A stretch of DNA of 64,000 nt from Boletus sp. NGJ (GCA_019096195.1 JAGTXK010000275.1:186001-250000); one strand, 5' to 3'. Shown: positions 1-11,872, counted from the first letter of the stretch. Program-made: numbers and translations. The notes: generated from the sequence alone by a model not told the origin.

Positions 1-472
1 ATTTGAATGGTAGTTATAGAGGTGAAAAATTTGTTGTCAATAAAATTATATTTTTTATTCACATTTTCACTTACTTTCTTTACATCCAATGATTGTTGCA
101 GGAATAAATATGAAAAGCTTCAGTTTGTGTCTTTCAGATATAATCAGACTACCTACCTCCTATCATGTTATATCAGGCATGAACCCATTACTACCATGCT
201 AATTTGCATGTATTCCTATACAACTTACCTCCTTTGAATTCAAACAATAATAAACATGAATTCATTAGTAATACTCATTCAAGGATTCACCTGATTACTC
301 ACTTGCTATGAAGGCAAGAGTGGTAGAGGATGTCAAGATGAACATTAACATTATTTGTTTTAATGAGCCACCTACATACTATTAAGATAAAATATATCAG
401 TTTATCATCATTTCAATGTATAATATATTACATACTTGCTTCAAGGAAAGAATAAAATGTAAGTTCTTTGTC
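1..472. other. AT-rich, CpG-poor left flank
   Basis: No recognisable gene. The stretch is AT-rich and almost free of CG dinucleotides, like 7742-8760 on the other side of the retroelement. The two pieces were one locus before the insertion, so further 3' exons of the G-domain gene on the minus strand could lie here. I could not recognise any. Confidence 0.5.
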
Positions 473-477
473 ATTTC
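473..477. repeat. Target site duplication ATTTC (left)
   Basis: The five bases ATTTC abut the left LTR and are repeated exactly at 7737-7741 after the right LTR. This is the normal 5-bp duplication of Ty3/gypsy integration and fixes both element ends. Confidence 0.9.
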
Positions 478-841
478 TGAAAGAAAGAAGACCTTAATAT
501 CTCAAGAGTCGCAAGCGCGATATTCGAGGGAGAGAAAAGGAATTCCAAGATTGAGCTAATACAGGTGTTGTGGCGCTACTTATATACTAACTACTGGCGT
601 GAGCACGGACCAGCTTAGGGCCGGTCGTGGAACCTACTAGAATGTTCCGTACGACGTACGGTGACGTAGTGGGGTCTAGCCTGTTCTATGGGTATGGGGT
701 TGTGACGTAGGCTGACTAGTGTGTGACGTATGGTCTAGACGTAAGGTCTAGGCATAATGGTAACTACGTAAGTGCGTTCGTGGGGTCGTCAAGTGTTAGC
801 TAACTACGTAAATAAAGGCGAAAACGTCCGAGTTCGTATCA
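478..841 (-). repeat. 3' LTR of the chromovirus (left copy)
   Basis: Read on the minus strand it starts TGATACGAAC and ends in CA. It matches 7374-7736 over its whole length with a few percent divergence. Confidence 0.93.
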
Positions 842-854
842 TTACCCCCTTTCT
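842..854 (-). promoter_or_regulatory. Polypurine tract of the chromovirus
   Basis: On the minus strand AGAAAGGGGG followed by TAA lies directly inside the 3' LTR, where the plus-strand primer of LTR elements is expected. Confidence 0.7.
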
Positions 855-2341
855 AGCCATCGAACTCCCGGTCGATGATGATACCGGTGAGGTTGACGTC
901 GCTATGGGGTGTGGGGATCTCGAAGAGTTGGTCGGGGAGGCGGTTTAGGGAGGCCGCGTACGAGCGGAAGGACGGGTCGTCGAATAGGGGGGTTCCGGGG
1001 AACGCGCAGGTTGGGCAGTCGCACTCGCCGTCGGCAAGGGTGCGGATGGCGGTGGGGTTCTCTCGGTGGAACTTCTCGATCGCCTGTGGGGCGTTTGAGA
1101 CGTTCTTTTTCGGTTCCCATGTGCGTTCCTCGCGGGGGTACCCTTTCCACTGTACTAGGTACTCGGTTCTGCCGCGTCGCTTACGTGAGTCGGCGACGTG
1201 CTCCACTTCGTACTCTTCTTGTTGCTGGACGATAACCGGGGGTGGCGGTTTCGGTTTCGTCTGGGAGGGGGATGTGCCCGGGTGGTAGGGCGTAAGAAGC
1301 GACTCGTGGAATACGGGATGAATCCCTTTCCACGTGCGCGGGAGGTCCTAGCTCGTAGGAGGCCTCGCCGATCTTACGCTTCACCTTGAACGGGCCGTGT
1401 CGTTTGTCGTCGAACTTCTTGGTCGGGCGATCGGTCCGAACGTGGGTTCCTTCGAGTAGGACCTGCTGGCCGACCGTGTATTCGACGGCGGGGGATGCAC
1501 GTTTGTCGTGCGCCTTCTTCATCGCTTCTGCCGCTTTTTCCAGCGCGTCCTTGGCCGTGTTGTGGTGGGTTTTCATTGTTTCGGCGAAGGAGGCGGCGGA
1601 TTCGTTTCTCACTTCCACTCGCTTGTTCGGTATGAGCGGCTGTTGCCCGTAGTTGAGCAGGAAGGGAGAGACGCCGGTTGCGCTGGTGGTCTGCGAGTTG
1701 TGGGCGAACTCGGCTAGGGGTAGCCATTCGGCCCAGTCGGTTTGGCGATGGTTGACGTAGATGCGCAGGTATTTCTCCACCTCTCGGTTGATGCGCTCCG
1801 TCTGCCCGTCGGTCTGGGGGTGGTAAGCGGTAGACGGGTTGGCTTGGATGCCGAGGAGGGAGTAAAGGTCGCGCATGAACGACGACACGAATTGCGTTCC
1901 TCTGTCGGAGATCACCTTGCGGGGGACACCGTGGAGCTTGAAGATCTGGTCGCGGAAGATTGTTGCGACCCCTTGGGACGTTATGGTGTCCATAACCGGT
2001 GCTAGGTGGATCATCTTGGAGAAACGATCGACGACGACCAGGATGGCGTTCTTGCCATCTGATTGGGGGAGGGGGCCGATCAGGTCGACGGAGATGATTT
2101 CCCAGGGGGAAGATGGGATCTCATTCGGGTGGAGCGGTGTGTTGATGGCCGAGGTTTTGGCTTTTACCTTTTGGCACGTGTCACACCCTTTGACGTAAGT
2201 CTCCACGTCGCGTCGAAGCGAGGGCCAATAGTATTCGCTCATGATCAAATCGCGAGTGCGCCGGATGCCGGGGTGGCCAGCGATCGGATGATCATGGTTC
2301 GCGATGAGGATGTCCTCTCTGAGTTTCGCGTCGTTCGGCAC
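853..2341 (-). pseudogene. Chromovirus integrase with C-terminal chromodomain
   Basis: The N-terminal zinc-binding part shows H-H then CDTCQK, followed by the DDE core (SVDLIGPLP, ISDRGTQF, and TDGQTERINR with the Glu). The stretch 853-1206 encodes a chromodomain (TEYLVQWKGYPREERTWEP). In this clade the chromodomain steers integration toward marked chromatin. This is a part of the broken element. Confidence 0.93.
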
Positions 2342-3840
2342 GTAGACGAGCGTCTTCCAGTGGACAAGTCCTTCTTTGCGGCTCCAGGGGGAGTTCTCCT
2401 TTCTCCAAGCCTTCCTTGGCGAACTGCTCTAGTTTGTACTGTAGCTTTGTGATCCTTGAGAGCGTGCTCGCCGGTGCGACGGCTTTGAGGGAGACCGTCG
2501 TGGAGGTAGGTGACGGTGGGGGCGAAAAAAGGGCGTCAGGCAGTAGTGTCTGCGCGGTGTTGTCGGATGTCACCCCCTTTTCAAAGTCTGGCCTCCTGGA
2601 CAGAGGGTCCGCGGGGTTGGTTTTGCCAGGGCGGTGGCTGATCACCACATGGTATTCCTGTAGGACCTGTTGCCAGCGGGCCTGACGGCGGGTGAGATCC
2701 TGGGGTTTCCGGAAGAACTCGAGGTTCTTGTGGTCCGTCCAGATCTCGATCGGGTGGGCTGCCTCGAGGAGATATTGTCGCCACTCGTTGAGGGCGAACA
2801 TGATGGCTAACATCTCGAGGTCAGCGGCGTGGTAGTTCCTCTCGGCGTCGTTGAGGGAACGGGAGATGAAGGCGACGGGGTGCCATGTGCCGTCGTGCTT
2901 TTGGGAGAGGATGGCGCCGATGCCAATGCCCGAGCCGTCGGTTTCGATGCGGTAGGGGTCGGTGTCGGTGGGCATGGCGAGCGCCGGGGCGGAGGAGATG
3001 GTGTCCTTGAGGGTTTGGAAGGCCGCTTGGCAGGCCGTCGTCCACTCGAAGTCTCTTCTTCACCGACGTGAGCGCGTTGAGGGGGCGCGCGATCATGGCG
3101 AAGTTCTTGACGAACCGTCGGTAGAAGTTGAGGAACCCGAGGAATCCTCTGCAGTGTTTTCTTCGAGGTGGGGACGTTGGCCAGCTCTTGATGGCTTCCA
3201 CCTTCTTCTCGTCCATCTTCACCTTGTCTTGTGCGACGATGAGCCCGAGGAACTCGGTCTCTTGGACCTCAAAGTCGCATTTGTCGTGACGCAGGTAGAG
3301 GTGTGCGTCGCGGAGGATTTGTAGCACCTCGCGTACTACCTTGCGGTGCTCTTCGAGTGTCTCTCGTGAATATCATGATATCGTCTATGTAGACGACCAC
3401 TACGCCTCGGTCCACCAAGTGTCTAAACAGCGCGTTCATCATCGTCTGAAACGTCGCTGGTGAATTGGTGAGCCCGAAGAACATCACGAGGGGCTCGAAT
3501 AGCCCGCGGTTTGCTCGGAAGGCGGCCTTCCACTCGTCGCCTTCTGCCATCCGTACGTTGTTGTACCCCCATCTCACGTCGAACTTGGTGTAGTACTTGG
3601 CCGACTTGAGCTTGTCGACCAGTTCGCTTATGAGCGGGAGCGGGTAGCGGTTGCGTCTTGTCACCGCGTTCAGCTTGCGGTAGTCTTGCACGGGGCGGAG
3701 GCGTCCGTCTTTCTTCTTGATGAAGAAGAAGGCCGATGCGAAGGGTGACTTGGAGGGTCGTATCCTCCCGGACTTGAGATTCTCCTCGAGGAAGGAGTCC
3801 AGTTCCTTCTGCTCGCCCGGGATTGAGAGGGATAGACCTT
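2292..3840 (-). pseudogene. Chromovirus reverse transcriptase and RNase H
   Basis: The reverse transcriptase palm motif YIDDIMIF and the upstream [11 protein letters not shown] block are visible near 3350-3500. RNase H follows at about 2290-2975 with IETDGSGIGIGAILSQ, the AADLEMLAI block and SHRPGKTNPADPLSRRPD, all typical of Ty3/gypsy polyproteins. Part of the broken element. Confidence 0.93.
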
Positions 3841-3845
3841 GCAGT

Positions 3846-4916
3846 CTACCTCATGGTTCCCGGGGAGGAGCTCGATGGCGTGATCCCAAGGGCGTCTCGG
3901 GGGTAGCGCATCGAAGCTTTCTTTGTCGAAGACGTCCTTATACTCGTGGACGTACTTCGGGGCGGCTTCCTCGAAGGTCTCTCTTCTTTTTCTGGGACGT
4001 AGTCCTTGATGGCCACCTCCGTGGCGACGTTTCGATTTCGCATGTACTCTACTACATCGAGTTCGAATAGTCTGTCGCCTTGGGACGGCCTGTAGTCTAC
4101 GTCCATCTCGTCTTCCTCCTCGTCTACACTGCCCACGGCGTGATCCCCTCTTGCATCTGAAAGGAAATTCTCCCGGTTTTCCAGTTGATGGCTGGGTTGT
4201 GCATCTTCAGCCAGTCGTGTCCGAGGAACACGGTGTTCGGCCCGAGGTTGGTTACTGCGAGGGCCAACTGTTCCCTGTGGTCGTTCACCTGGAGCTTCGA
4301 GGATCACGAATTTCTCTACTTTGCCTCCGGCGTTCGGCGTGCCATCGGCGTTGTAGACGGTGAGGGGGCGGGGGAGGGAGTGCGTCTTTACCCCCTTTTC
4401 AGCCACGAACTTCTCGTGGATGGACGATCCGGTGCAGCCTGAATCGATCAGTGCCTTGACGTTGGCGGTCTGTCGGTTCGGGAGGGTTAGCGTCACCGGG
4501 ATCTCCAGCGAGTTTCGCTTCGTGGATCGAGGGGATGCTTTCCGGAATTTCGGGGCGTGCTGTAGGTCATGGAGGACCCAGTACGCGTCTTCGTCGGAAA
4601 GTCTTCGGAGGTCCTGCACGAGGTCCCGAGACACTTCGATCGTCCGGCTGTCGTGAACGAAGGACTTCAGGTGGTGGATGCTGCGGTCAACATCCGTGTT
4701 CTCCACTTGGGCCTTCATCCAACGTATGGACCAGGGGTCCAACGTGTTCAGCCAGGAACGAGAGGACGTCTCTCCCTTTCGTGCTTCCTTTGGGTGTTTG
4801 CGCGGGATGGTGTCGGCGTCGTTCGGGCCGTCGTCTCGCTTTACGGACGGCGCGAACTTCACCTTTCGCGGCATGATGGTCATTTTCTTAACGGGCGGAG
4901 TGCCCGGGAGGTTCAC
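3846..4916 (-). pseudogene. Chromovirus aspartic protease region
   Basis: ALIDSGCTGSSIHEKFV matches the retroviral-type aspartic protease active-site block (D-S/T-G). It lies between gag and reverse transcriptase, as in all Ty3/gypsy elements. Part of the broken element. Confidence 0.85.
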
Positions 4917-5040
4917 GCGTTGCTCGTTTCCTCGTCTTCAGTCTCGTCAATGCTTAGGACGGAAAACATGTTACATTCAGCAATGACTTATGTTGTACAG
5001 CAGGTCGACTGGTGTCTACTGTACAGGCTGAAAACCCGAG

Positions 5041-6516
5041 TCACTTTGTACATCGGGGGCGTAAACTACTGGTTCTACTTGCGGGGCTCTCCGCTGAGTC
5101 CATCATGGCTCGTATCGTAGCAAACATGTCCGGGGAAACTTCCTGACCGTTTACCGTGATGCTCCTCGCTTGCGGGCGAGGGCGGGGCGGGTGATCGGCG
5201 CAGGGCCAGGGCTTCCTGCATTTTCGGCACAGTCCAGCTGCGCGTGCCTTGTCGAGCTCCATGGGAGCGCCTTGTCCGGGGAAGACCCCGGTGGTCTGAG
5301 GGTGCGGGCGCGCGACGGGCGCCGAGGGGGGCGGGCGGGTAGGCGGGGGTGCAGCGGGAGGTGCGTACGAGCGGGGACGCGGGATGAAACGCGGGTTGTA
5401 GGTAGGGGCCGGTGGCGAAGACGTTGGAGGCCTTCTTGCGCTCTGCGATGGCGCCGAGGACCTCCTCTGCCCGTACCAGGGCGGTCTCCCACTCACGGAC
5501 GTCGGTGGAGTCGATGAGGTCCGGCTTGTACCTCTCGACGTACTCAACCAGTTCGTTCCGGGCCTGGTGCCGGATCTGGTTGACGATCGTCCTCCCGTTT
5601 ATCCTGACGTCGAATTTGGCCTCGATGGCCAGCTGGAACAGGCGCGTGAAGTAGTCTTCGACGCTGTCCTTCCCTTGGCGAAGGGAGAACAGTTTCTGTT
5701 CCGCCAGGCGCACGAGGCCGGCGGGTTGGAACGTCTTCTTGAGTTTCTCCACGAAAAACTCAAAGTTGACGGCGGCGTATGCGTCTCCTTCGACGAGGAG
5801 GTCTGAGAATCGCCCGGCGGCGTTATCGCCTCGCATGTACGACAGCGTGATGAGTATTTTTTGCCGATCGGTCGGCGTGCTTCGAAGCCGTTGAGGTAGA
5901 GAGTGACGGTCCTCCACCACTGAACGAACTTCTCCTTGTTTCCGTCGTAATGCTCTGGCTTAGCGGCCAGGCTCTTCCCGATCCTCGGGGAAGTCGGGGG
6001 GAAGCCACGTGCGGCGGGCCGAGGGATCCCAGGTGAATTCGAGTGGGATGGGGAGCTCGGCTGCGGGGGCGTGGGGAGCGGGCGCGAGGGAGCTGGGCCC
6101 TGCGGTGGGACCAGTCGGGGTGTCCTCCCGGGAGAAGGGATGTGGACTCGGATACCGTGAGCTCGGGGAGTGGGCTCCGGGAGGAGCGGGAGAGGGAGCG
6201 GGAGGGTCCACCCGGGGAGCGCGATTGGTGGGGGCGGTCCAGCCGCTACGGGTCTGCCGCGAACGCTTGGCGCCACACGTTGTACCGGAGGACGGACTGG
6301 TGCAGCAGGTACTGCTCGATGTCCTGCTGGCGCGTGGGGGACGGAGGGGCCTGCGGTAGCGGCGCCGGGATCGTCTGCGGGGTCGGCTGGACAAGTTGGA
6401 GGGTAGGGAGGCCCTTGGGCGGCGGCCCGGTTGGCCAGGTCCCTGAAGCTGAACCCGGGGCGGCGGCGGCGGACGGGGGGCGTGAGTATGGCATGCTGCG
6501 GGGGTACGTGGCTCAT
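5041..6516 (-). pseudogene. Chromovirus gag
   Basis: A Pro-rich N-terminal part is followed by a retrotransposon gag domain (FVEKLKKTFQPAGLVRLAEQ, then QGKDSVEDYFTRLFQLA). A Cys/His cluster with CRKCRKPWPCADH near 5200 resembles a nucleocapsid zinc knuckle. Part of the broken element. Confidence 0.85.
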
Positions 6517-7360
6517 CGCGTCTTAAGCCGGCGAGACTGAGCTAGGCGGGTGATGGTGCGGTGGCGGTGGTCGTGCGTGGAGTAGGTCGTCAGGACCGTG
6601 TGGATGACGAAAGAATAGTCGGGGTGTACCCAGACGTAGCGGCGTCTGAATACGTTGTAGGTGCGGGGGCCGTCTGAAGACAGGGCTGTAAAGAATAACG
6701 GCGGGAAAGACCGCGCACCGTCAGGAGGGGGGAGAGTCGGGCGGTGATAGGGGACCGGAGGATGACTTCCTTACTACAGGAAGGTGGTGCACGCTCGAAA
6801 GTCGAGATAAATCGAGTTATCGCACCTACGTGACGTCACGGGTGATCACGCGAACCCGGGTCCACTATCGTAGGACCAGCGTACGCTTGGGTCGACAACC
6901 ACCCAAGAAGCGGGGCTAGTGCACTATGCCCGGTAGCAACGTTATCCTTATTTGTAAACGCCGGACGAGCGTATGACAAAGCGTTTCGCCGAGTGCTTTA
7001 CTCGCGTACGTCACGTGTACGAGCGGGTCCCTCTAAACCTGAGGTCCGGTGTATGGGTGAACGGCGGCGACGAGCCCACGCGTTCGGAAGTGGATGGGGG
7101 AGGAGGGAGAAGCGAGACCCGAACTCCTTATTCGTTCCCTGCAGTCGAGGAGATCCCTGCGCTGACAACCGCCGTATAGGTCCGGTATTTACGTCTATCG
7201 CTAACGGGGATCCCTCGGTTCCTCTGAGGGTCAGATACGGGGAGTGTTGGATCGAAGGGCGAGAGCGGTACTAGCGAGCAAAAAGTTTGCTCGACTAGGC
7301 AAAAACAGTAGGGGTAGAGGGGAGGAAATGTCCAGAGGCGAAGAGCCCGGGGACGAGGGA

Positions 7361-7482
7361 TAATCTTGGAATTTGAAAGGAAAGAAGACCTTAATATCTC
7401 AAGAGTCGCAAGCGCGATATTCGAGAGAGAGAAAAGGAATTCCAAGATTAGCTAATACAGGTGTTGTAGCGCTACTTATATA
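7361..7482 (-). promoter_or_regulatory. Predicted LTR promoter, RNA start and self-primer site
   Basis: On the minus strand TATATAAG (7482-7475) lies about 25-32 bases upstream of position 7450, the expected transcription start. From 7450 the LTR reads TAATCTTGGAATT. The 13 bases directly inside the LTR (7373-7361) are its exact complement, AATTCCAAGATTA. No TGG-type tRNA primer site is present there. This matches the Tf1/sushi self-priming arrangement, where the primer binding site pairs with the RNA's own 5' end. Confidence 0.65.
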
Positions 7483-7736
7483 CTAACTACTGTGGGCACG
7501 GACCAGCTTAGGGCCGGTCATGGAACCTACTAGAATGTTCCGTATGACGTACGGTGACGTAGTGGGGTCTAGCCTGTTCTATGGGTATAGGGGTTGTGAC
7601 GTAGGCTGACTAGTGAGTGACGTATGGTCTAGGACGTAAGGTCTAGGTATAATGGTAACTACGTAATGTCGTTCGTGGGATCGTCTAAGTGTTAGCTAAC
7701 TACGTAAATAAAGGCGAAAACGTCTGGTTCGTATCA
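7374..7736 (-). repeat. 5' LTR of the chromovirus (right copy)
   Basis: This copy carries the predicted TATA box and RNA start. The ends match those of 478-841 (TG...CA on the minus strand). Confidence 0.93.
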
Positions 7737-7741
7737 ATTTC
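7737..7741. repeat. Target site duplication ATTTC (right)
   Basis: An exact copy of 473-477, directly outside the right LTR. Confidence 0.9.
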
Positions 7742-7815
7742 ATACCCTAATTCCTGATAATTAACTAATTCACAACCCATCACTGTGTTTTCATTATTGT
7801 TGTGCAAAATCTCAC

Positions 7816-9261
7816 CTGTGTGTGTGGAAACCAACTTGCCAAAGCCCCAGCCAGCTCAATGTGTGCTGGTAACATGACCTTGAGTTCAACATAAGGTATC
7901 AAGACACTTTATGGCATCAATACACATACTGTATATGTTAAACTTGACAACTGTTTCACTTGCCATCTGACTGCATATTGAATGCAGAGTATGACATTCA
8001 GTTCCTGTGCTGTAATTAGTAACATCTGCAATGACTGATCATTCAATGCAGCTGCAGTCTGTTCAAGCAATATGTTACATCCTCTGTCAGATGTATCCAT
8101 GTCTGAAAATATAATGAATAGAATAGAATAGAAAATGAAAACATACAAACTTTCCAACAGCACATATGCCTTTGGAGGAAATTTCATCTTGCACAGATCC
8201 CCCCATATATTTCTCTTGGTAAAAGCCTCTTCAGCCCACTGTCTCTGCCCTGCAAGTTGATCTTCTAGAGGAAGATATAGGTCTTCAAGCTGGAATGCCT
8301 GTATCACAAGTGCATCCCATTTAGTGAAAAGCACCATAACTGAAACTGGCACTCCCAATGAGCTCAGAAAGCATCATAGAGGAGGATTCGTCACCTTTGC
8401 TTGTGTCACATCCACAAAAGAACTTTTCCTCTGCAGTAAGGACAGCACGATGATGTTGATCCATAGGAATACAGTACCTGCTTGCATTAAAGTTGTCAAA
8501 ACATCACACAGTATGTCCACTCACCATATGGCATGGATTTGCTTCTTGAGAAATGTTGTATTTGCCCGCTCTGTGATGAAGTTCTTCATCTTCTCGAACT
8601 CCTCCTCACGGCCAGCCTCGAAACCAGGAGAGTCATGAAACACAAATTTCTGGTTGCTTTTGAAAACCATTTCATGATTGATATCATGGATTCCGCACTG
8701 TGGAACGTGAGATGGGTTGCAACAGCACTCTGACATTGATGGTAGCCATGACACTCACCTCAGTGGATCCCTCAATCAGGGAATTAACCTCATCGCCCGT
8801 CGACGACATTAGTACCTAACATACCCCAGCTTGGTAAACCATACCTTTTCCCCTTGATCGTTATAGATCTCAGGATCTTCCGTCGAGTTGCAGATTCACT
8901 GAAGGATGGTCGTCTTGCCAGCATTCGCCCTACCGACGATGAGGATCAACGTGCTGCATGATTTTGGTGATATCCAAAGCTTTCGTCTGCACGTTGGGGA
9001 CGCTCGAGTCGTCAGAGCGAGGCTCGAGAGAGAGACAGGGTCTGAGACCAGTTCCTTGTGCGAAACTGGATCTATGGGCTGCGTCTCGAGGGCGAGAGCA
9101 TCAGAGTCCCTGGATCGAACTTGGAGAATATTAGAGCCGCTGGAGAATGCGCGAGGTTGTATGCTGAGTCCGTCGAAACGATCGGTAGGCAACGGAGACG
9201 AGCCTCTGCTAGCGAAGCGGGATCGGAGGCGGCCGATCTGTTTCTTGCAGAAGGCCTTCAT
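7816..9261 (-). pseudogene. G-domain (P-loop GTPase-like) protein gene, decayed
   Basis: The order of motifs is that of a large Agaricomycete family of predicted GTP-binding proteins. The P-loop GRANAGKTT ends the first exon (about 8900). Then come DPEIYNDQGEK, HDINHEMVFKSN, HDSPGFEAG as the DxxG switch (about 8640), HAIWYCIPMD, VLFTKWDAL in place of NKxD (about 8310), and ALASWFPHTQ (7816). Introns with GT-AG ends join most pieces. Right after the P-loop an in-frame TGA interrupts LQ-ICNSTEDPE; family members have Arg or Lys there, so a CGA to TGA change is likely. The reading frame also shifts near 8370 unless a very short intron exists. The chromovirus lies in or just past the intron that follows 7816. 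What the intact protein does is not known. Confidence 0.75.
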
Positions 9262-9887
9262 TGCGGGAGTGGGTCCTAAGAAAGCTGAGAGATGGGAGGA
9301 AAACGACTAAGAACTGGGTAGGTACTGTAGTGGATCCGAACAACGATGGGCCTCTGCGCATGCCACTCCGGCGAGTGCCGTGCATTTCCTAATTAGACCT
9401 TCTCACATACTTATAGTAACCGGTAACGTTCCAAGAAATGACGGCGGGCCCGGCTTAGCGTCAAACGAACGGGATGGTACTACCGTACAATATCTAACCT
9501 TGTTACCGCGGTTGTTCACGATCAAGGGGTAACAAGGTAGATGGATTGAACACGGATACCCATGTTGTTACTTGTACAGCTTCAAGTTGGCCTCGGAGAG
9601 GCGCACGATGATCAAGCCCAAGCCTCGTGCTCCCAAAGGATCTAAATTATGTCCCGCGTTGCGCTCAAGCGGACCGTAGTAGGCATTTTTTTCCGCCAAC
9701 GGAAATAAAATGCGCGCACTCTACAATCGACACACGCGTGATCCTAGTGTACACTGTGGCAAAACTCGACTGCCTATAAACCCGATCTTTCTCACTCACT
9801 CGTTCGTCGCCACCTTGACGGTGACGCGCAGACGCGGTATACAAGTACATATCAGAGCATAAATAGTTACCGTCTAGCGCCCCATAT
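9262..9887. other. Intergenic, no gene seen
   Basis: This is the upstream region of the G-domain gene and the 3' flank of the first LPMO gene. It contains normal CpG and only short random ORFs. Confidence 0.6.
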
Positions 9888-11010
9888 TCAGGAACCGATC
9901 GACCTGATCCATCCAGCCAGAACACGCGATAAACTCCTCCGCTTCTGCACTGCGAACGTTTGCTGGCGAAGCGTGCACGTCCCAGAACCCGTAGAGGTGA
10001 GCGTCGGCGAAGCGGATGGAGAACTCGAGGTTGGTGGTGCACTGCTTGCGGACCCTGTGCTCGAAGACGCCCCCGAGATAAAAGAAGCGACGGGAGGACC
10101 TGGGAAGGTATACTGGATGGGCGTATTGAAGACGGTGGGATCATAGATCCCGGGGTCGGTGTCCGAGTAGCCTCCGGGGAACGTCACCTCCTCGCTCGCT
10201 GTAGCAATGCCGACTTGCGAGCCACCGATGTTGACCTGCACCAAGAATAATATGTTGGCAGATCTGCTCGGGAAGAGGGCGGGATGCAGTGTTACCTGAG
10301 TACAAGACGGATAAAACTCCGCGCCACCCACTGTGGTAGCGAGATGTAGCGCGATGATCTCATGGCGGATGAGATATTGTCCGCTTTGCAGAGTGGATGG
10401 TATGGTGACGTTCGCTGGACTGCCGTTCACTGATTGTAAAATATATAAACGTAAGGCAAACCACGCGAGCGTATCAAAGACAGACGTACTGATGTTCTGC
10501 TGGTACCAAGTGGTGTTATCTGGTTCAGGACCGGTTTCCTCGATCTTGAACCACTCGGCATTGGTAGAGTTGTACTGGTCGCATGTAGTGTTCCCGCACG
10601 ACGCCATGTACGTCATGATAGGACCGGTGTTATGTGGCCACTGCGCGCGGCATTCAGATCCATCGTGCTCTCAAGATATGGAAAGAACTCACGTTGGTGC
10701 CGTCGCCGTCTTTCCACAAAAATTGTAGCTGACTTCCAGGGTTCGCATTCGCAACGAGGGCGGCATTCTGTGCATCCTGACCGCAGTTTAGATATGCGTT
10801 GGAAGCACCCTTGACGGGATCGATGCTATTTATCTGGCGAACTATTGACGGGGTTGGTTGGGCGTTGGGTACATTTCCGCTGTATGCCTTGCCATCAATG
10901 GTCACTTGTGCGATATAACCATGCGCGCAAACCTGCGGCAGAAATGGAAGAAGCAGAAGTAGGGCCAAGGTGATGAGGCAGAATGACGATTGTAAGGGCA
11001 TAAGAAGCAA
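9888..11010 (-). CDS. AA9 lytic polysaccharide monooxygenase, copy 1
   Basis: A secreted copper enzyme that cleaves cellulose or related beta-1,4-glucans oxidatively. A hydrophobic signal peptide ends at Ala29, so His30 of HGYIAQV becomes the N-terminal copper ligand (histidine brace). The second ligand is the His of WPHNTGPIM and the axial Tyr is in GGAEFYPSC. Introns separate DGDGTN from WPHN, NIS from VNGSP, and SCTQ from VNIGG, all with GT-AG ends. The second-sphere His of ALHLA is present and the usual Gln before FY is Glu. The core ends at TFPGPPVASF, followed by a Ser/Thr/Pro linker, one Cys and a basic tail (VQKRRSLSRV). No carbohydrate-binding module is present. Two paralogues lie at 14.5 and 25.3 kb on the same strand. 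Confidence 0.95.
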
Positions 11011-11872
11011 GACAAGCCTGCAGAAAAAAAAAAGGATCGGTCGTCGCAGATGCCCAGGGAGAACAAGAGAATAAGTAAGTCAAAGGGACAACAAGAAATA
11101 GACCTTGCACACAGCGCACACACGAGAAGTCGACGGTAACAGGGCGAGGTATTAAGCTTCTTCACGCGGTTACCGTGCGGTCTTCCATTTCTCTCGTGGC
11201 TGGGTAGTAACTTGCAGGTCGTTACGGCGTCGCTCGGGTCACAAACGTGCCTGTATACGGGTGGTGGTCTCCTTTGAATTTTGTAACGGATCTCTTTAAG
11301 GAGAACAAAAGAAAAATGCTCGAGGCGTGTTGTCCAGGATCGTGCCTGTGGCGAATGCACGTGTTCTAGATAAGATAACACATATGGATTCATTGGTTGT
11401 TTTTTTTTACTTGAAGTAGACTAGGACTGTCAATTGACGGGTTCGAGCAACCCTCGACGTACGTACTTGCCTTGGAAGTTCAAAAATCAGAGGTAGCTCC
11501 CATGGACATGCAACACGACGAGCCTCGAGGCATGCCTCGTGGTTACACGTGGTAGCCATTCGGAATTGCATGCATCACGAGATTTGACACCCTTTGAATC
11601 CGCCGATCACCCGACTTGCCGTATGTACCATGCGCGGTCGCAGCACTGACACCAGCCTCAGGCTTATCGCATGAGTACGCCTCGTTTCTCCCGAGCATGT
11701 GTTTCATTGGTAGACAACGTCTTGAAAACGCAACAAGTACTGACTGTGACATTAGACAATTGAGAGGTGCCAACTTTGCCGGGCGTCCTCATCGCAATCG
11801 TACAAGTCTCATGAATTTCGCCAGCGTACGCCATATTAATACACCTTCATATCAAGCATGAGCATCTCACCG
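11011..11872. other. Intergenic, includes upstream region of LPMO copy 1
   Basis: No gene recognised. The first few hundred bases should hold the LPMO promoter. The ORFs here are short and lack family features. Confidence 0.55.

Larger units (their letters stand above)
478..7736 (-). mobile_element. Ty3/gypsy LTR retrotransposon, chromovirus clade, broken
   Basis: A full-length element of about 7.26 kb, transcribed right to left, with two LTRs of about 363 bp and a 5-bp target duplication. Parts in coding order are gag (about 6516-5041), aspartic protease (within 4916-3846), reverse transcriptase and RNase H (about 3840-2290), and integrase with a C-terminal chromodomain (2341-853). That order and the chromodomain place it in the chromoviruses. 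The coding region is no longer open throughout and has roughly half a dozen breaks, so it is a fossil. By eye the LTRs differ at about 3-4% of positions plus a few small indels, which suggests a fairly young insertion. It is CpG-rich while its flanks are CpG-poor, so it arrived after the flanks had decayed. Confidence 0.95.

Noticed and set aside
2063-2452. Plus-strand ORFs across the retroelement
   Set aside because: They are antisense shadows of the integrase and reverse transcriptase regions, with no motif.
10902-11393. Minus-strand ORF of 163 codons upstream of LPMO copy 1
   Set aside because: Lies in the expected promoter and 5' leader, overlaps the LPMO start in another frame, no motif.
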